Source: Alteromonas sp. V450 (GTDB lineage: Bacteria; Pseudomonadota; Gammaproteobacteria; Enterobacterales; Alteromonadaceae). Taken from it: a DNA stretch of 64,000 nt. Of this stretch, positions 1 through 10,446 are shown one piece after another; the first letter of the stretch is position 1; every line of letters starts with the position of its first letter. The notes beneath the pieces are model-generated. The model was given only the letters and a program-made list of their open reading frames with translations. It did no database searches and had not been told where the DNA came from. The stretch lies in assembly GCF_001885075.1 (NCBI RefSeq), contig NZ_MODU01000004.1, positions 558,001-622,000 on the forward strand, in the 5' to 3' direction. The position numbers and the translations under genes are program-made.

Positions 1-1126
1 GTGTTTTCTCGTTGCCTTGAGCTGGAATAGTTAAATTGAGTTGTCGTTCGAAGTCACCTGCGGCATTGGTTATCTTTTCATTAGGTAGATAATCCAAGTA
101 AAAAGCTTTTTTACTGGCTACAGGAGAATTAGCACGCAGCGTGAAATCAAATAAACTGCGAACGTTTGTATTGTTTAACGTGTTGTTTGGCACGGATACT
201 TCTAGAGAAAAAACCCAGTCTTGCTGAGTAGGTTCTACAATAAGCTGATAAGGTATTGCGGTAACGGGTAACGCGTATTGAAGTACCTCAAGAGGTGAAG
301 CCTTGTTTGCATACGCCAGCTGCTTTTCTACTTGCTTTCGTTGGTTGCTAATTGACCAGGTTTTTCCGTCGAATTGTTCCATTGTCATCGCGCGCCAGTA
401 GCGCTGCTGAGGTGAGGGAAGGTCGCTTGCACGTTCAAACGTTGCACTAAAAGCGAGTTCGGAAGAACGCGCTAGTGATGCTATATCACCCGGTGTGACC
501 GTTTCAGCTAGCCCTGTTTTCGTAGCTTTTGCTGAGGGCATTTGCCAAAGAGGCGGCAGTTGCGGCAGAACAAGAAAAAGCAACATCGCAATGGGCACAC
601 CTTGTGCGACCAAGCGCGTTACAAATTTAAGACGCCCAATTTTTACGCTATTGCCAGCGTGTAGGGCGGCAGTTGAAAATAATAAAGCTATAAGAACCGC
701 GGTATAGCCAAGCCAAGCAAAAAAGCTGAAAGCGGAAATAAATCCACATCCAATTAAGAACAAGCACGTGCAAACAATAATGTGAAAGTCTCTTTTTTGT
801 TGCACCTGCATTAACTTAAGTGCGCAAGCTACGGCCAGCAGGTTTATCATGCTGTTTAGCAATCCGATTGAAAAGCCAAACCAAACAAGTGCAAAAATAG
901 ACAGTACAGCAAGTAGGTTTACCGTTCGTACGCTTGGAAGGTGGTTATTGGTTATTGCGCCAGCCACGCGCACTGCTGTAGCACATAAACCTAATACAAG
1001 AACCCAAATCATTAGTTGAGAGGTAAGTGTGAAAAGCAATGTAGCGTAAGTAAGCGCAAGCAAAATGATAGAAAAATTTTTATTGTCCAGCACGAAAAGG
1101 TTAAGGAGGCGAATTCGATTTTTCAT
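1..1126 (-). CDS. TgpA-like transglutaminase membrane protein (DUF3488), C-terminus outside window
   Basis: The reading frame is open from an ATG at 1126 to the left edge, about 375 codons, so only the N-terminal part is present. The N-terminal 200 residues are a series of hydrophobic segments, followed by a soluble stretch with a YWRAMTMEQFDGKTW-like motif. This is the layout of DUF3488/TgpA proteins, whose transglutaminase-like domain would lie beyond the edge. The ATG overlaps the stop of the DUF58 gene in an ATGA, indicating translational coupling. MoxR, DUF58 and TgpA-like genes form a conserved trio of uncertain role, possibly in envelope-protein maturation. Family assignment is from hydropathy, the motif and context. 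Confidence 0.8.
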   Translation of the reverse strand, partial: MKNRIRLLNLFVLDNKNFSIILLALTYATLLFTLTSQLMIWVLVLGLCATAVRVAGAITNNHLPSVRTVNLLAVLSIFALVWFGFSIGLLNSMINLLAVACALKLMQVQQKRDFHIIVCTCLFLIGCGFISAFSFFAWLGYTAVLIALLFSTAALHAGNSVKIGRLKFVTRLVAQGVPIAMLLFLVLPQLPPLWQMPSAKATKTGLAETVTPGDIASLARSSELAFSATFERASDLPSPQQRYWRAMTMEQFDGKTWSISNQRKQVEKQLAYANKASPLEVLQYALPVTAIPYQLIVEPTQQDWVFSLEVSVPNNTLNNTNVRSLFDFTLRANSPVASKKAFYLDYLPNEKITNAAGDFERQLNLTIPAQGNEKT

Positions 1127-2190
1127 GCGGGCTTTCTTTTTTTGTGAGGCGTTATCACGGGACTGAACTCAAAAGTTGCCAATGACTCAAGGCACTGTTG
1201 AAGGTGTTTTGCTCCACAATTAGGTGGAATATTGATGTGATAAAAAGAAAGCCCAAAACTATTATTACGTGCTGCCTGTCGCTCAACGTTATGAGTAAGC
1301 AATGAAATTGCGTGTTCCACTTCTAACCCGGGTGGTGCTGATACAACAACAGTATCACTTTGTTGAGACGAGAATTGTTTTGTGACCCACTTTTCGTTTT
1401 TGGCAACATGTTTCCACGCCACGCGGTTAAGAGGCTGTCCTTCTTGGTAGTCAGTCAACGCGTAGAAATCTGAGGTACTTGCTTCATTTGGTGCCGCGCT
1501 TTGCTGCTTTGTGTCATTATTATCTAAATGGCGGAGTAATTGCGCTGGCCCCTCTATTGGTTGCGGGTAAACCCAGACTTCTTGATTGAAATCTAGATGT
1601 GTCCAACATTTGTACAGTCCAAGTGGAAAGTCACTAGTAATAGTAAGTCGTCCGAGTGAATGCTTGCCGCGCTGGGGAAACCGTATTGGCACCAAAACCG
1701 TTAATGGTACTTGGTTTTCATTTTGATAACTGTCGCCATCGGTCAACGCAACTTCAATGCTATCTTGGTTTTGCGCCGATTTAGAATCAGGTTGGCGCTG
1801 TGTGTTTGCGTTTAACCAGCGCAATGAAAGGTTTCCACTACAAGGCTTAAGATGGTCTTTGTGGTTAACTAGCGTCAGTTGAAAGGTACCCTGTTGATGA
1901 CAGTAAAAAGGCTCAGGTGTACGTGCTTTTAATGCAAGGCGTGCAAAGTTTTGATGGCTATAGAAAAGTGTCAATAGCATTACACTCAGACAGAGATAAC
2001 TAAGCAATAGCATTAAGTTGTTTTGGTAGTTAGTGCCAAGTAAAAACAGACAAATCGTCATGATTAGAAATGACCAGCCAAAGCCTGTTGGCAGAATAAA
2101 AATGCTGTTTAGTGTGAGGTGGTGTTCACTGTTGGCCGGAATGCGTTTATTTAGCCACTCACGCATTCGTTTATCTATCATCTTTTTCAC
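1123..2190 (-). CDS. DUF58 domain-containing protein
   Basis: A 355-residue protein with two adjacent hydrophobic segments near residues 35-75, then a soluble region. The C-terminal half carries the DUF58 signature around SDFYALTDYQEGQPLNRVAW, where these proteins have a D-x-R-x-Y/W-x-x-G-D-x-x-R-x-I-x-W-like motif. DUF58 proteins are von Willebrand-A-like partners of MoxR ATPases. It overlaps both neighbours by 4 bp (ATGA), so the three genes are one translationally coupled operon. The biochemical role is not established for the family. Confidence 0.85.
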   Translation of the reverse strand: MKKMIDKRMREWLNKRIPANSEHHLTLNSIFILPTGFGWSFLIMTICLFLLGTNYQNNLMLLLSYLCLSVMLLTLFYSHQNFARLALKARTPEPFYCHQQGTFQLTLVNHKDHLKPCSGNLSLRWLNANTQRQPDSKSAQNQDSIEVALTDGDSYQNENQVPLTVLVPIRFPQRGKHSLGRLTITSDFPLGLYKCWTHLDFNQEVWVYPQPIEGPAQLLRHLDNNDTKQQSAAPNEASTSDFYALTDYQEGQPLNRVAWKHVAKNEKWVTKQFSSQQSDTVVVSAPPGLEVEHAISLLTHNVERQAARNNSFGLSFYHINIPPNCGAKHLQQCLESLATFEFSPVITPHKKRKPA

Positions 2191-3134
2191 GCTGCAATTG
2201 GGTCAATACTATCGAGAAGCTGCTGGCTTAAAGATTCATTATGTAGATGGCTGTTCGGTGTTGTTGCAAGAGAACCAGACTGAGAAGACGCTAGACGGTG
2301 AGCAGTAACCGCAATAAAAATAGCCTGTACGTCTTCGGGGATGACATAGTCTCTACCGGATATGAAAGCCCAAGACTTAGCGCCTTGCAATAATGCTCTG
2401 CTTGCTCTTGGTGAGAGAGGGTTGGGGTATATTGGGTTTTGACGGCTCTCGTTAACAAGGTTCAGAATATAATGCAAAATGGCATCGCTGACGTGTGTCT
2501 CGACAACCTGTTGCTGCATTGCTTTAAGATCATCTTCGCGAATTATTTGGTTTAGGGTTGCGCCGATATTCTTTTGCATTAACATCGCTTTTTCCGCTTC
2601 CCATGCTGGGTAGCCTAAAGAAATGCGCATGAAAAAACGATCTAACTGGGACTCAGGCAGAGCATAAGTTCCTGATTGATAACTGGGGTTCTGTGTTGCA
2701 ATTACAAAAAATGGCGAAGGTAGGGGATAGGTTGTACCGTCCACACTCACTTGTCGCTCTTCCATCGCTTCTAACAATGCGCTTTGCGTTTTGGGGCTAG
2801 CGCGGTTAAGTTCGTCAGCAAGAACGACCTGGCTAAAAATTGGACCATGCTTGAAACTAAATTTTTTGTCAGGATCGACTTCATTCGCGTGGAATATGTT
2901 TACACCAAGCATGTCTGATGGAAGCAGGTCTGATGTAAACTGAATACGTGCATACTTTAATCCAAATACCTGAGATAAGGCGTGTGATAACGTAGTCTTA
3001 CCCATGCCGGGTAAATCCTCTATCAATAAATGGCCGTTTGCAAGTAAACACGCAACAGCAAGTTTAAGCTGGTGCTCTTTGCCTATTATTTTTTCACTTA
3101 ACGCATGTTGTATCGTTTTTATTTCAGGACGCAT
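2187..3134 (-). CDS. MoxR family AAA+ ATPase
   Basis: A 315-residue AAA+ protein. Walker A is seen as LPGMGKTTL near residue 42, and Walker B as VLADELNRA near residue 105, followed by a sensor region with ATQNP. A C-terminal lid carries SPRASRALL. These are hallmark motifs of MoxR ATPases, which act as chaperone-like ATPases with DUF58/VWA partners. It is the first gene of the operon and starts at an ATG with a 470-bp gene-free region upstream. The specific client is unknown. Confidence 0.92.
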   Translation of the reverse strand: MRPEIKTIQHALSEKIIGKEHQLKLAVACLLANGHLLIEDLPGMGKTTLSHALSQVFGLKYARIQFTSDLLPSDMLGVNIFHANEVDPDKKFSFKHGPIFSQVVLADELNRASPKTQSALLEAMEERQVSVDGTTYPLPSPFFVIATQNPSYQSGTYALPESQLDRFFMRISLGYPAWEAEKAMLMQKNIGATLNQIIREDDLKAMQQQVVETHVSDAILHYILNLVNESRQNPIYPNPLSPRASRALLQGAKSWAFISGRDYVIPEDVQAIFIAVTAHRLASSQSGSLATTPNSHLHNESLSQQLLDSIDPIAA

Positions 3135-3630
3135 AAATTGTCGCTTAACTTTTGAAAAATACCGCTGTTAATGTCTTAAATAGCACTCTGCTGATCTATA
3201 CGCATAACAGAAACTAACTGTTTAACTGTTCGCATGTTTTTGATACTCAAGCTTATAGCGATACGGTGCTTATTTGCAAACTAACGAACCATTACTCATG
3301 GTAGCAAGAGTAGTGGTAAAGGTTATACCGCCCCCTTATACATGGGTATGTTTGAATATTCGAAAAACCAAAGTGCTTGGATAACTACTCGCTCTTTGCC
3401 AAACGTTGAAGCTTAAACCGTCCGTACTCTTGAAGTTTTGCTTTTATACGCAACCACTATACATGCGGTAACACGCCGCGATTAAAAAAATGTTAATTTT
3501 GACTGGATGGGCAATGGCCTACGCGAACTGGTATTACGTAAGATACTGCAAATAGTACAGGGCTGGTGCATTGATGCCTTGTAATGAGCGCTTTTTCGGA
3601 TTAAGTGCTGCGTAGTTTATCTGTGTTGTC
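3135..3630. other. gene-free region between divergent moxR and seqA
   Basis: About 500 bases with no convincing coding potential in any frame. It must hold the divergent promoters of the moxR operon and seqA. I see no RNA gene, strong hairpin or repeat in it. Confidence 0.5.
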
Positions 3631-3636
3631 TATAAT
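3631..3636 (+). promoter_or_regulatory. probable -10 element of seqA promoter
   Basis: A perfect TATAAT hexamer lies 26 bases before the seqA ATG. It falls inside the longer alternative reading frame that begins at 3605, which argues for the ATG at 3662 as the real start. No good -35 is visible at the usual distance, so the promoter call is tentative. Confidence 0.4.
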
Positions 3637-3661
3637 AGGGCCTCTTAAAAAGGAAGTAGTT

Positions 3662-4402
3662 ATGAAAAGCATTGAAATAGATGACGATTTATATGCCTTC
3701 ATCGCCAGTCAAACTAAGCATATTGGCGAAAGTGCATCGCAGATACTAAGACGTTTATTGTTACCAGAAGATGGTGCCGTTTCTAACAACTCTTCTGTTG
3801 CTGCTACGAAAACGAGTGAAATAAAAAATGCAGCAGCGCAGATAGCCGAAGCAGCGACGGACACCGTCTCAGATAAATCTCGTGAGTCGGTGAAAACAAC
3901 GGCAAAAACCGACAGTAGAACACCAGCGCAAGACAAAGCGGCGCCCAAAGTGAACGCTAAAAAAGCGGGGGCAAAAACGCCTGCAGGCAAGGTGGTCTCT
4001 AAGCCGGTTCGCAATGCTGAGCCTTCAGCTACCGCTGAACAGCACAACAAACGCGACATTATTGACGCTGTTTCAAAGGATGCATTGTCAACTTTTACAA
4101 AGCGCGTAGACCAATTTTTGTTTGTATTGAGTGCAGCCCATAAGCTTAACGCAGATGACTTTGAAGCAGTTCAAAGCATAAAAGGCAAAAACCGTACATA
4201 TTTTGCAACAAGTAAGGAAGCGTTGTTGGAAAATGGCAGTAGTACGAATCCAAAAGCCATTCCGGATAGTCCGTTTTGGGTCGTGACAAATAATAACACG
4301 GCAAAAAAGACAGCTATGTTGGAACAGGTCTTGCGTATCCTAGGCTATAAAGACGATGTGATTGAAACAGTCATCGCACGTTTTTCTGCAGAAGGTAAAT
4401 AA
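3662..4402 (+). CDS. seqA: SeqA, negative modulator of replication initiation
   Basis: SeqA binds hemimethylated GATC sites, sequesters new origins and limits DnaA-driven re-initiation. The N-terminus MKSIEIDDDLYAFIASQTK and the following HIGESASQILRRLL match the SeqA oligomerisation domain. The C-terminal domain (about residues 140-246) has the DNA-binding features FLFVLSAAHKLN and GKNRTYFA. Between them lies an unusually long Ala/Lys/Thr-rich linker (about residues 38-135), making the protein 246 residues against 181 in E. coli. The start at 3662 is preceded by AAAAAGGAAG. It sits 29 bp upstream of pgm, the same order as in E. coli. Confidence 0.95.
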   Translation: MKSIEIDDDLYAFIASQTKHIGESASQILRRLLLPEDGAVSNNSSVAATKTSEIKNAAAQIAEAATDTVSDKSRESVKTTAKTDSRTPAQDKAAPKVNAKKAGAKTPAGKVVSKPVRNAEPSATAEQHNKRDIIDAVSKDALSTFTKRVDQFLFVLSAAHKLNADDFEAVQSIKGKNRTYFATSKEALLENGSSTNPKAIPDSPFWVVTNNNTAKKTAMLEQVLRILGYKDDVIETVIARFSAEGK

Positions 4403-4431
4403 ACTCATATTCTTTCTACAAGGACTTTTTC

Positions 4432-6084
4432 ATGGCATTACACCCGCAAGCTGGACAGCATGCTGCAAAGGAACAATTGATAAACGTAGCGCAGTTGGTG
4501 AGTCAGTATTACAGCTTCAAACCGGATATTAATGATCCTGAGCAAGCGGTTTCGTTTGGTACCTCTGGACACCGCGGCACAGCATCGAATTATACGTTTA
4601 CTGATACCCATATTAGTGCGATATGCCAAGCGCTTGTGGAATATCGTCAGCAAGAAGGGATTGCAGGCCCCCTTTTCGTAGGAAAAGACACGCATGCGTT
4701 ATCTGAGCCTGCAATGGTTACCGCAATAGAGGTGTTGTGTGCCAACGGCGTTGATGTGGTAGTGCAGCGCGATGACAATGAAAGCATGGGATATACACCA
4801 ACACCGGTTATTTCGCGCACAATTATTCGTTATAACCGCGCGGGTAATGAAGACAAAGCCGACGGTATTGTGATTACGCCTTCACACAATCCACCTTCTG
4901 ATGGTGGATTTAAATATAACCCACCTCATGGTGGTCCTGCCGATAGTGATGTCACAAAACAAATTCAAGACCGTGCCAATGCACTGATTAAAGACGGCAA
5001 TAAGGATGTGAAGCGACTGGATATTCGACAAGCAACAGAGCGAAAGTTGGTGCGTGTAGAAGACTTCATGGAGCCGTATATTGATGATCTTGCAAAGGTT
5101 ATTGATATGCAGGTCATTGCCAGTGCAAACCTTAAATTGGGTACTGACCCCCTCGGTGGTGCTGGAGTGGGCTACTGGTCGCGTATTGCTGAGCGATATG
5201 GTCTAGATATAACTGTAGTTAACGACACTGTTGATCCGCAATTCGGTTTTATGCGTCGGGATAAAGATGGAAAGCTTCGCATGGACTGTTCATCCCCCTA
5301 CGCCATGGCAGGATTAATTGAACTGAAAGATAGTTTCGACCTTGCATGGGGTAACGATCCTGACTTCGATAGGCACGGTATTGTATGTAAAAGTGCAGGG
5401 TTAATGAATCCAAACCATTATCTTGCAGTTGCAATCAACTATTTATATACGCATCGCCCAGCGTGGCCGCAATCTCTCAAAATAGGTAAAACGCTTGTCT
5501 CGAGCAGTATGATAGACCGCGTAGCGGACAGCTTGGGTAAGCCTCTTGCAGAAATGCCAGTGGGCTTTAAATGGTTTGTTGAGGGGCTGTCAAACAGTAC
5601 GATTGGCTTTGCCGGCGAAGAAAGTGCTGGAGGGATATTCTTAGAGCGTGACGGCAGTACATGGGCCACCGACAAAGACGGCTTCATTTTATGCCTTCTT
5701 GCTGCGGAAATTTTGGCGGTTACTGGTAAAGATCCAGGTGAGCACTATGAGATGCTGACTGAGCAATTTTCAGCGCCTGTTTACAATCGCGTTGATGTAG
5801 CGGCCACGCTTCAACAAAAACAAAAACTGTCAGCGATGGATGCATCGGTTGTAACAAGTGATACCCTTGCTGGAGAGCCTATTGTTTCTGTTCAAACTCA
5901 TGCACCAGGTAATAACGCCGCTATTGGTGGTGTAAAAGTGTCTACCGCTAATGGTTGGTTCGCGGCACGTCCTTCTGGTACAGAACAAATTTATAAGATT
6001 TACGCCGAAAGTTTTAAGGGTGAAAGTCACTTACAAGAACTTATAGGCGAAGCTGAAGAGTTGGTCGGAAAAATCATTAAATAA
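4432..6084 (+). CDS. pgm: phosphoglucomutase (alpha-D-glucose phosphate-specific)
   Basis: Interconverts glucose 1-phosphate and glucose 6-phosphate, linking glycogen turnover to glycolysis. The 550-residue length is normal for the family. The active phosphoserine loop reads GIVITPSHNPPSDGG (about residues 142-156), the metal loop is DPDFDRHGI, the sugar loop GFAGEESAGG and the phosphate-binding end ARPSGTE. All are intact. It lies just after seqA and before glycogen phosphorylase, with a strong terminator downstream, so seqA-pgm is probably one unit. Confidence 0.96.
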   Translation: MALHPQAGQHAAKEQLINVAQLVSQYYSFKPDINDPEQAVSFGTSGHRGTASNYTFTDTHISAICQALVEYRQQEGIAGPLFVGKDTHALSEPAMVTAIEVLCANGVDVVVQRDDNESMGYTPTPVISRTIIRYNRAGNEDKADGIVITPSHNPPSDGGFKYNPPHGGPADSDVTKQIQDRANALIKDGNKDVKRLDIRQATERKLVRVEDFMEPYIDDLAKVIDMQVIASANLKLGTDPLGGAGVGYWSRIAERYGLDITVVNDTVDPQFGFMRRDKDGKLRMDCSSPYAMAGLIELKDSFDLAWGNDPDFDRHGIVCKSAGLMNPNHYLAVAINYLYTHRPAWPQSLKIGKTLVSSSMIDRVADSLGKPLAEMPVGFKWFVEGLSNSTIGFAGEESAGGIFLERDGSTWATDKDGFILCLLAAEILAVTGKDPGEHYEMLTEQFSAPVYNRVDVAATLQQKQKLSAMDASVVTSDTLAGEPIVSVQTHAPGNNAAIGGVKVSTANGWFAARPSGTEQIYKIYAESFKGESHLQELIGEAEELVGKIIK

Positions 6085-6129
6085 GTCCAATAATTAAGCT
6101 TAAAAAAATAAAAATGTAAATATTGTGTT

Positions 6130-6168
6130 AAAAAGCGCGTGAATGCATACGAATTCATGCGCTTTTTT
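6130..6168 (+). terminator. rho-independent terminator after pgm
   Basis: An inverted repeat pairs AAAAAGCGC and TGAAT with ATTCA and GCGCTTTTTT, followed by a T-run. It lies 45 bp past the pgm stop. Confidence 0.85.
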
Positions 6169-6300
6169 GTAATTTTAACAAAATAATTACAACATTCGGT
6201 TTTTCTCACTGCTATATTGCTGTCATATCTGTTCGTTATTATGTAATTAAATTACGTTTTGGTGCATCGGGCACCTGGATGATTAAGAGTGAGACGCAAA

Positions 6301-8778
6301 ATGAACGCAAAAGCGACCAAAACGCACCCCTCTCCGGCAATTGATAAAGCTGCTTTTAAAGCGTCGGTTATCAGACATCTTCACTGCACGTTAGGTACTG
6401 ACGAAAATAAAGCGAATAACCACGCTTGGTGGAAAGCAACCTGTGCTGCTATTCAAGAACAAGTGCTTGAAGGGCTTCGTAAAACACAAAAAAGTCACTA
6501 TCTCAACGACACTCGAGCGGTGCACTATTTTTCTGCTGAATTTTTGATGGGCCGTTTGCTGTCCAACAACCTGCAAAATTTTGGACTATTTGACGTTGCC
6601 AGCGGTGCACTCAAGGAGTTAGGGGTAGAGCTCTCTGATATCTTAGAAGAAGAACCGGACATGGCGCTTGGAAACGGTGGTCTTGGGCGTCTCGCCGCTT
6701 GTTTTATTGATTCGCTGGCGACAATGGAGATGCCAGCAATTGGTTATGGCATTCACTATGAACATGGCTTGTTCCGTCAAGAGATAAGAAGCGGAGCTCA
6801 AATTGAACGTCCTGACAGTTGGCGTGATTACGGTAACCCATGGGAAATTTGCCGTCCGGAATCTACGCAAGAAGTGTCTTTGTACGGTTACGTAGAGACT
6901 AAATACGGCGAAAATGGACGGGTCGTGAAAGAGTGGCATCCTGGCTCTATAGTAAAGGGGGTACCTTGGGACATTCCAGTTGTTGGCTATGAAGGTAAGA
7001 CGGTAAATGTACTTCGCCTGTGGCAATCTGAAGCGTCAGGCTATTTTAACTGGGATGTGTTTAATGCAGGTGGTTATGTCGATGCGCAGCGTGAAAATGT
7101 GCAGGCTGAAACCATTTCGAAAGTATTGTACCCGAATGACGAAACGGAGGCGGGTAAAGAATTACGGTTAATTCAGCAATACTTCTTCTGTTCATGTTCA
7201 TTGAAGGACATTATTCGTCGCTACAAGCGTGCACATGGTGATGACTGGAGCCGCTTTGCCGATCAGGTTGTTATTCAACTCAACGATACGCACCCAGCAA
7301 TTGCAGTACCTGAATTGATGCGAATTTTAGTCGATCGCGCCGAGCTTGGTTGGGATGAAGCATGGGAGATTTGTACAAAGGTATTTGCTTATACTAATCA
7401 TACATTGTTGCCAGAAGCCCTTGAAAAATGGCCTGCGCGCATGATTGAAAAAATACTGCCTCGTCATCTTGAAATTATATACGAGATTAATCATCGCTTC
7501 ATGGCTGAGGTAGATAAAAAATGGCCTGGCGACAATGCCATGAAGGCAAAGCTTTCTATTATTGAAGAAGGCAACGAGAAAATGGTTCGAATGGGTCACC
7601 TGTCGGTGATTGGATCTTTTGCGGTAAATGGCGTAGCAGAAATGCATTCTCGTTTAGTAAAAACCACGCTATTCCCGGAGTTCGATGAGCTATATCCAGG
7701 TAAGTTAACGAACGTTACAAACGGCATAACTCCGCGTCGATGGCTAAAAGCATGTAACCCAGCACTATCAAAGTTGATCGACAAGAAGATTGGCGAAGAC
7801 TGGCCTAAGGACTTGGATAAGCTGCAGGGACTGGCGAAATTTGCCACTAACAAAGCCTTCCAAAAACAGTTCATGAAAGTGAAGCTGGAAAATAAAGAAT
7901 TGCTAGCGGAAGAAATTCGCAAGTCTCTGGACTTGGAAGTAGACGTTAACGCGATATTTGATGTTCAGATAAAACGTCTTCATGAGTATAAGCGTCAACA
8001 TTTAGCGCTTCTGCACATCATGGCACTTTATCGCCGTATTCTTGAAAATCCAAATTACGATATGCACCCCCGCGTGTTCATATTTGGAGCAAAGGCTGCT
8101 CCGGGGTATAAATTAGCTAAAGATATTATCTATGCCATTAATAAAGTTGCGGATAAAATTAATAATGATCCTCGCGTAAACAATAAGATTAAAGTGGCGT
8201 TCTTGCCAAATTACCGAGTGTCGTTGGCTGAGAAAATGATTCCTGCAGCCGATGTTTCAGAACAAATCAGCACCGCAGGTAAGGAAGCGTCGGGAACAGG
8301 CAATATGAAGCTAGCGCTAAACGGTGCTGTCACGATAGGCACGTTAGACGGGGCAAATGTTGAAATCGCTGAGGAAGTAGGCGATGAAAACATCTTTATT
8401 TTCGGCCTCACCGTTGAGGAAGTTAATGCCCTAAAAGCGAGTGGATATAATCCGTATGACTTTTACTATAAAGATCCAGAGATTAAAGCCGTGCTTGATT
8501 GGCTGGAAACGGATTATTTCACGCCCGGAAAACCTGGTGCATTAGTGTCGATTAAGCAAAGCTTACTTGATAATGGCGACCCATATATGGTGCTGGCTGA
8601 CTATCGCGCTTACTCCGATGCACAAATTGCCGTTGATGCCGCTTACAGAGATACCGAACGCTGGGCGGAAATGGCTATAATAAACACAGCGAAAATGGGT
8701 AAATTTACTTCAGATCGTTCTATTCGTGATTACGTTGAACGTGTTTGGAAACTTTCACCGTGTAAGATAGAGAGCTAA
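6301..8778 (+). CDS. glgP: glycogen/maltodextrin phosphorylase
   Basis: Releases glucose 1-phosphate from alpha-1,4-glucan ends using pyridoxal phosphate. The protein of about 825 residues has the usual family length. Conserved blocks include AEFLMGRLL near the N-terminus, [12 protein letters not shown], the [11 protein letters not shown] block, KRLHEYKRQ, and the PLP-lysine region [14 protein letters not shown]. The ATG at 6301 has GAGTGAG upstream at good spacing. A GTG at 6289 in the same frame is the alternative. It has its own terminator. With the preceding pgm it forms a glycogen-mobilising pair. Confidence 0.95.
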   Translation: MNAKATKTHPSPAIDKAAFKASVIRHLHCTLGTDENKANNHAWWKATCAAIQEQVLEGLRKTQKSHYLNDTRAVHYFSAEFLMGRLLSNNLQNFGLFDVASGALKELGVELSDILEEEPDMALGNGGLGRLAACFIDSLATMEMPAIGYGIHYEHGLFRQEIRSGAQIERPDSWRDYGNPWEICRPESTQEVSLYGYVETKYGENGRVVKEWHPGSIVKGVPWDIPVVGYEGKTVNVLRLWQSEASGYFNWDVFNAGGYVDAQRENVQAETISKVLYPNDETEAGKELRLIQQYFFCSCSLKDIIRRYKRAHGDDWSRFADQVVIQLNDTHPAIAVPELMRILVDRAELGWDEAWEICTKVFAYTNHTLLPEALEKWPARMIEKILPRHLEIIYEINHRFMAEVDKKWPGDNAMKAKLSIIEEGNEKMVRMGHLSVIGSFAVNGVAEMHSRLVKTTLFPEFDELYPGKLTNVTNGITPRRWLKACNPALSKLIDKKIGEDWPKDLDKLQGLAKFATNKAFQKQFMKVKLENKELLAEEIRKSLDLEVDVNAIFDVQIKRLHEYKRQHLALLHIMALYRRILENPNYDMHPRVFIFGAKAAPGYKLAKDIIYAINKVADKINNDPRVNNKIKVAFLPNYRVSLAEKMIPAADVSEQISTAGKEASGTGNMKLALNGAVTIGTLDGANVEIAEEVGDENIFIFGLTVEEVNALKASGYNPYDFYYKDPEIKAVLDWLETDYFTPGKPGALVSIKQSLLDNGDPYMVLADYRAYSDAQIAVDAAYRDTERWAEMAIINTAKMGKFTSDRSIRDYVERVWKLSPCKIES

Positions 8779-8795
8779 TCGCACCTCGCTATACG

Positions 8796-8830
8796 AAAAA
8801 CCCGGCAGTGATATACTCGTCGGGTTTTTT
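8796..8830 (+). terminator. rho-independent terminator after glgP
   Basis: AAAAACCCG pairs with CGGGTTTTTT across a 16-base loop, followed by TT. It lies 18 bp past the glgP stop. Confidence 0.85.
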
Positions 8831-9024
8831 GTTATTAGCGCTTCATCGCGATGCACAATTTGACTATATTTTGAGAACGCTGGTTTATTGTGCTATTTGT
8901 TGTTTATGGCTATAAGCGTGTATTTAAAACTATACGTAACGGTGATTGCACCTTCACTATAGCCATGTTCTTATATAAGTAGTTGTTTTTATTACCTAGA
9001 AGCGTAAAGCTGCAGGAAAACTTC

Positions 9025-10329
9025 ATGATCCGTCATACCTCATTGGCAACCATCCCCAACCGCTACGCATTTATCGACAGCGTTGCTAGACACGCACAAA
9101 ATTGCTCTACGATGTCTTTAATGTTGATTGATGTGGTCAGGTTTTCTGATGTGACAACCAGTTTAGGTATTGACGTAGGAGACGAGTTTTTGCTCGCCAT
9201 TGCAAACCGCATCCAAACGCTGTTTGGAGAAAATGCAAAAGTAGGGCGAATCAGTGGCGATGTGTTTGGTGTAGTATTTATTAACTTGAGTAACGAAACG
9301 AAACTCAGGGAAAAGTTTGAACACCTTGTAGAGCATTTTAAAACGCCAATGCATTACGAAGACAATGCATTCATTGCAGATTTTAACGTAGGCGTAACCA
9401 CCAATAAGTCTAAAGATTTTAATATTACCCAATTTGTTTCGCGTGCTGAAGCCGCCCTTAAACAGGCTAAAGAAAGCAAACACGAAAATTATTTCTCGCT
9501 AACGAAGGAAGATAGTGCAGAAACAGGTCGCAGCTTAACGCTTAAAGCTGATTTAAAGCGGGCTCTGTCTTTTCACGAACTAGAGCTTTACTATCAGCCT
9601 AAAGTAGATTTGAGTTCTTTGAAGATAGTTGGGGCTGAATGCTTATTGCGCTGGAATCATCCTATTGATGGCGTGTTATTTCCGGGCCCTCTCATTGAAG
9701 CCGCAGAGTCTTATAATATGATGAGCGAGCTGGGATATTGGACCTTAGAACAGGCTTTTTCTACATTAACGGAATTTGAAGCCAAGCGATTGGAGCTTGT
9801 GTTATCTGTTAACATTTCACCTACCCAGCTTTACGATAATCAATTATTGCCTAATTTAGTTACGCTTAGTAAGCGTTACGGAATTGCGCTGTCTAAATTA
9901 GAGTTAGAGCTTACCGAAGACGTTGCGCTGTCTAACTCGCTAATGGTAAAAAAACAACTAGACGAGTTGAAAAACCTAGGCGTTGCAATTTCAGTTGACG
10001 ACTTTGGTAAGGGTTATTCGAACTTAGCCTATATCCGTGATCTGGATCTAGATTCTTTAAAAATAGACAAATCTTTTGTTATGGAGTTAGAGCAGCACCC
10101 GGTTAATCGAGCAATAATTGAGGCTGCCCGAATTATTGGAAATGCAAAGGGATGTGATGTTGTCGCAGAAGGAATAGAAACTCTTGCTCAGCTGCATATT
10201 CTAAGAGAAGTAGGGGTAACACAGGGGCAAGGCTATCTGTTTTCGCGGGCTGTTCCGCTGAACGACTTTATTGAACTTACCAACAAAGAAATAATGGTTG
10301 GCAATTCCCCGATGCGTGCCCAGGCGTAA
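9025..10329 (+). CDS. degenerate GGDEF / EAL domain protein, probable c-di-GMP phosphodiesterase
   Basis: A soluble protein of about 434 residues with an N-terminal GGDEF fold and a C-terminal EAL domain. The cyclase signature is degenerate (ISGDVF in place of GGDEF), so cyclase activity is unlikely. The EAL domain has GAECLLRWNHP (EAL changed to ECL, catalytic Glu kept), the N in SVNIS, ELTEDV, DDFGKGYSNL, KIDKSFV, VAEGIET and GQGYLFSRA, so c-di-GMP hydrolysis is plausible. There are no membrane segments or sensor domain. I chose the ATG at 9025 because GCAGGAAAA precedes it; a TTG at 8983 is a weaker in-frame start. Confidence 0.88.
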   Translation: MIRHTSLATIPNRYAFIDSVARHAQNCSTMSLMLIDVVRFSDVTTSLGIDVGDEFLLAIANRIQTLFGENAKVGRISGDVFGVVFINLSNETKLREKFEHLVEHFKTPMHYEDNAFIADFNVGVTTNKSKDFNITQFVSRAEAALKQAKESKHENYFSLTKEDSAETGRSLTLKADLKRALSFHELELYYQPKVDLSSLKIVGAECLLRWNHPIDGVLFPGPLIEAAESYNMMSELGYWTLEQAFSTLTEFEAKRLELVLSVNISPTQLYDNQLLPNLVTLSKRYGIALSKLELELTEDVALSNSLMVKKQLDELKNLGVAISVDDFGKGYSNLAYIRDLDLDSLKIDKSFVMELEQHPVNRAIIEAARIIGNAKGCDVVAEGIETLAQLHILREVGVTQGQGYLFSRAVPLNDFIELTNKEIMVGNSPMRAQA

Positions 10330-10446
10330 TTCACCGTAAAGCACTACCGAAATTTACAGCTTTCTCGCGCTTATGTTCTGCAAATTAATGATTTTCAAAA
10401 CTCGTATGGCTACACTATGACCCTCTGATATTACACGGGTTTAAAC

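Noticed and set aside
3709-4059. 116-codon open frame antisense to seqA
   Set aside because: It lies opposite the low-complexity Ala/Lys linker of seqA, where stops are rare in all frames, and has no ribosome-binding site or known domain.
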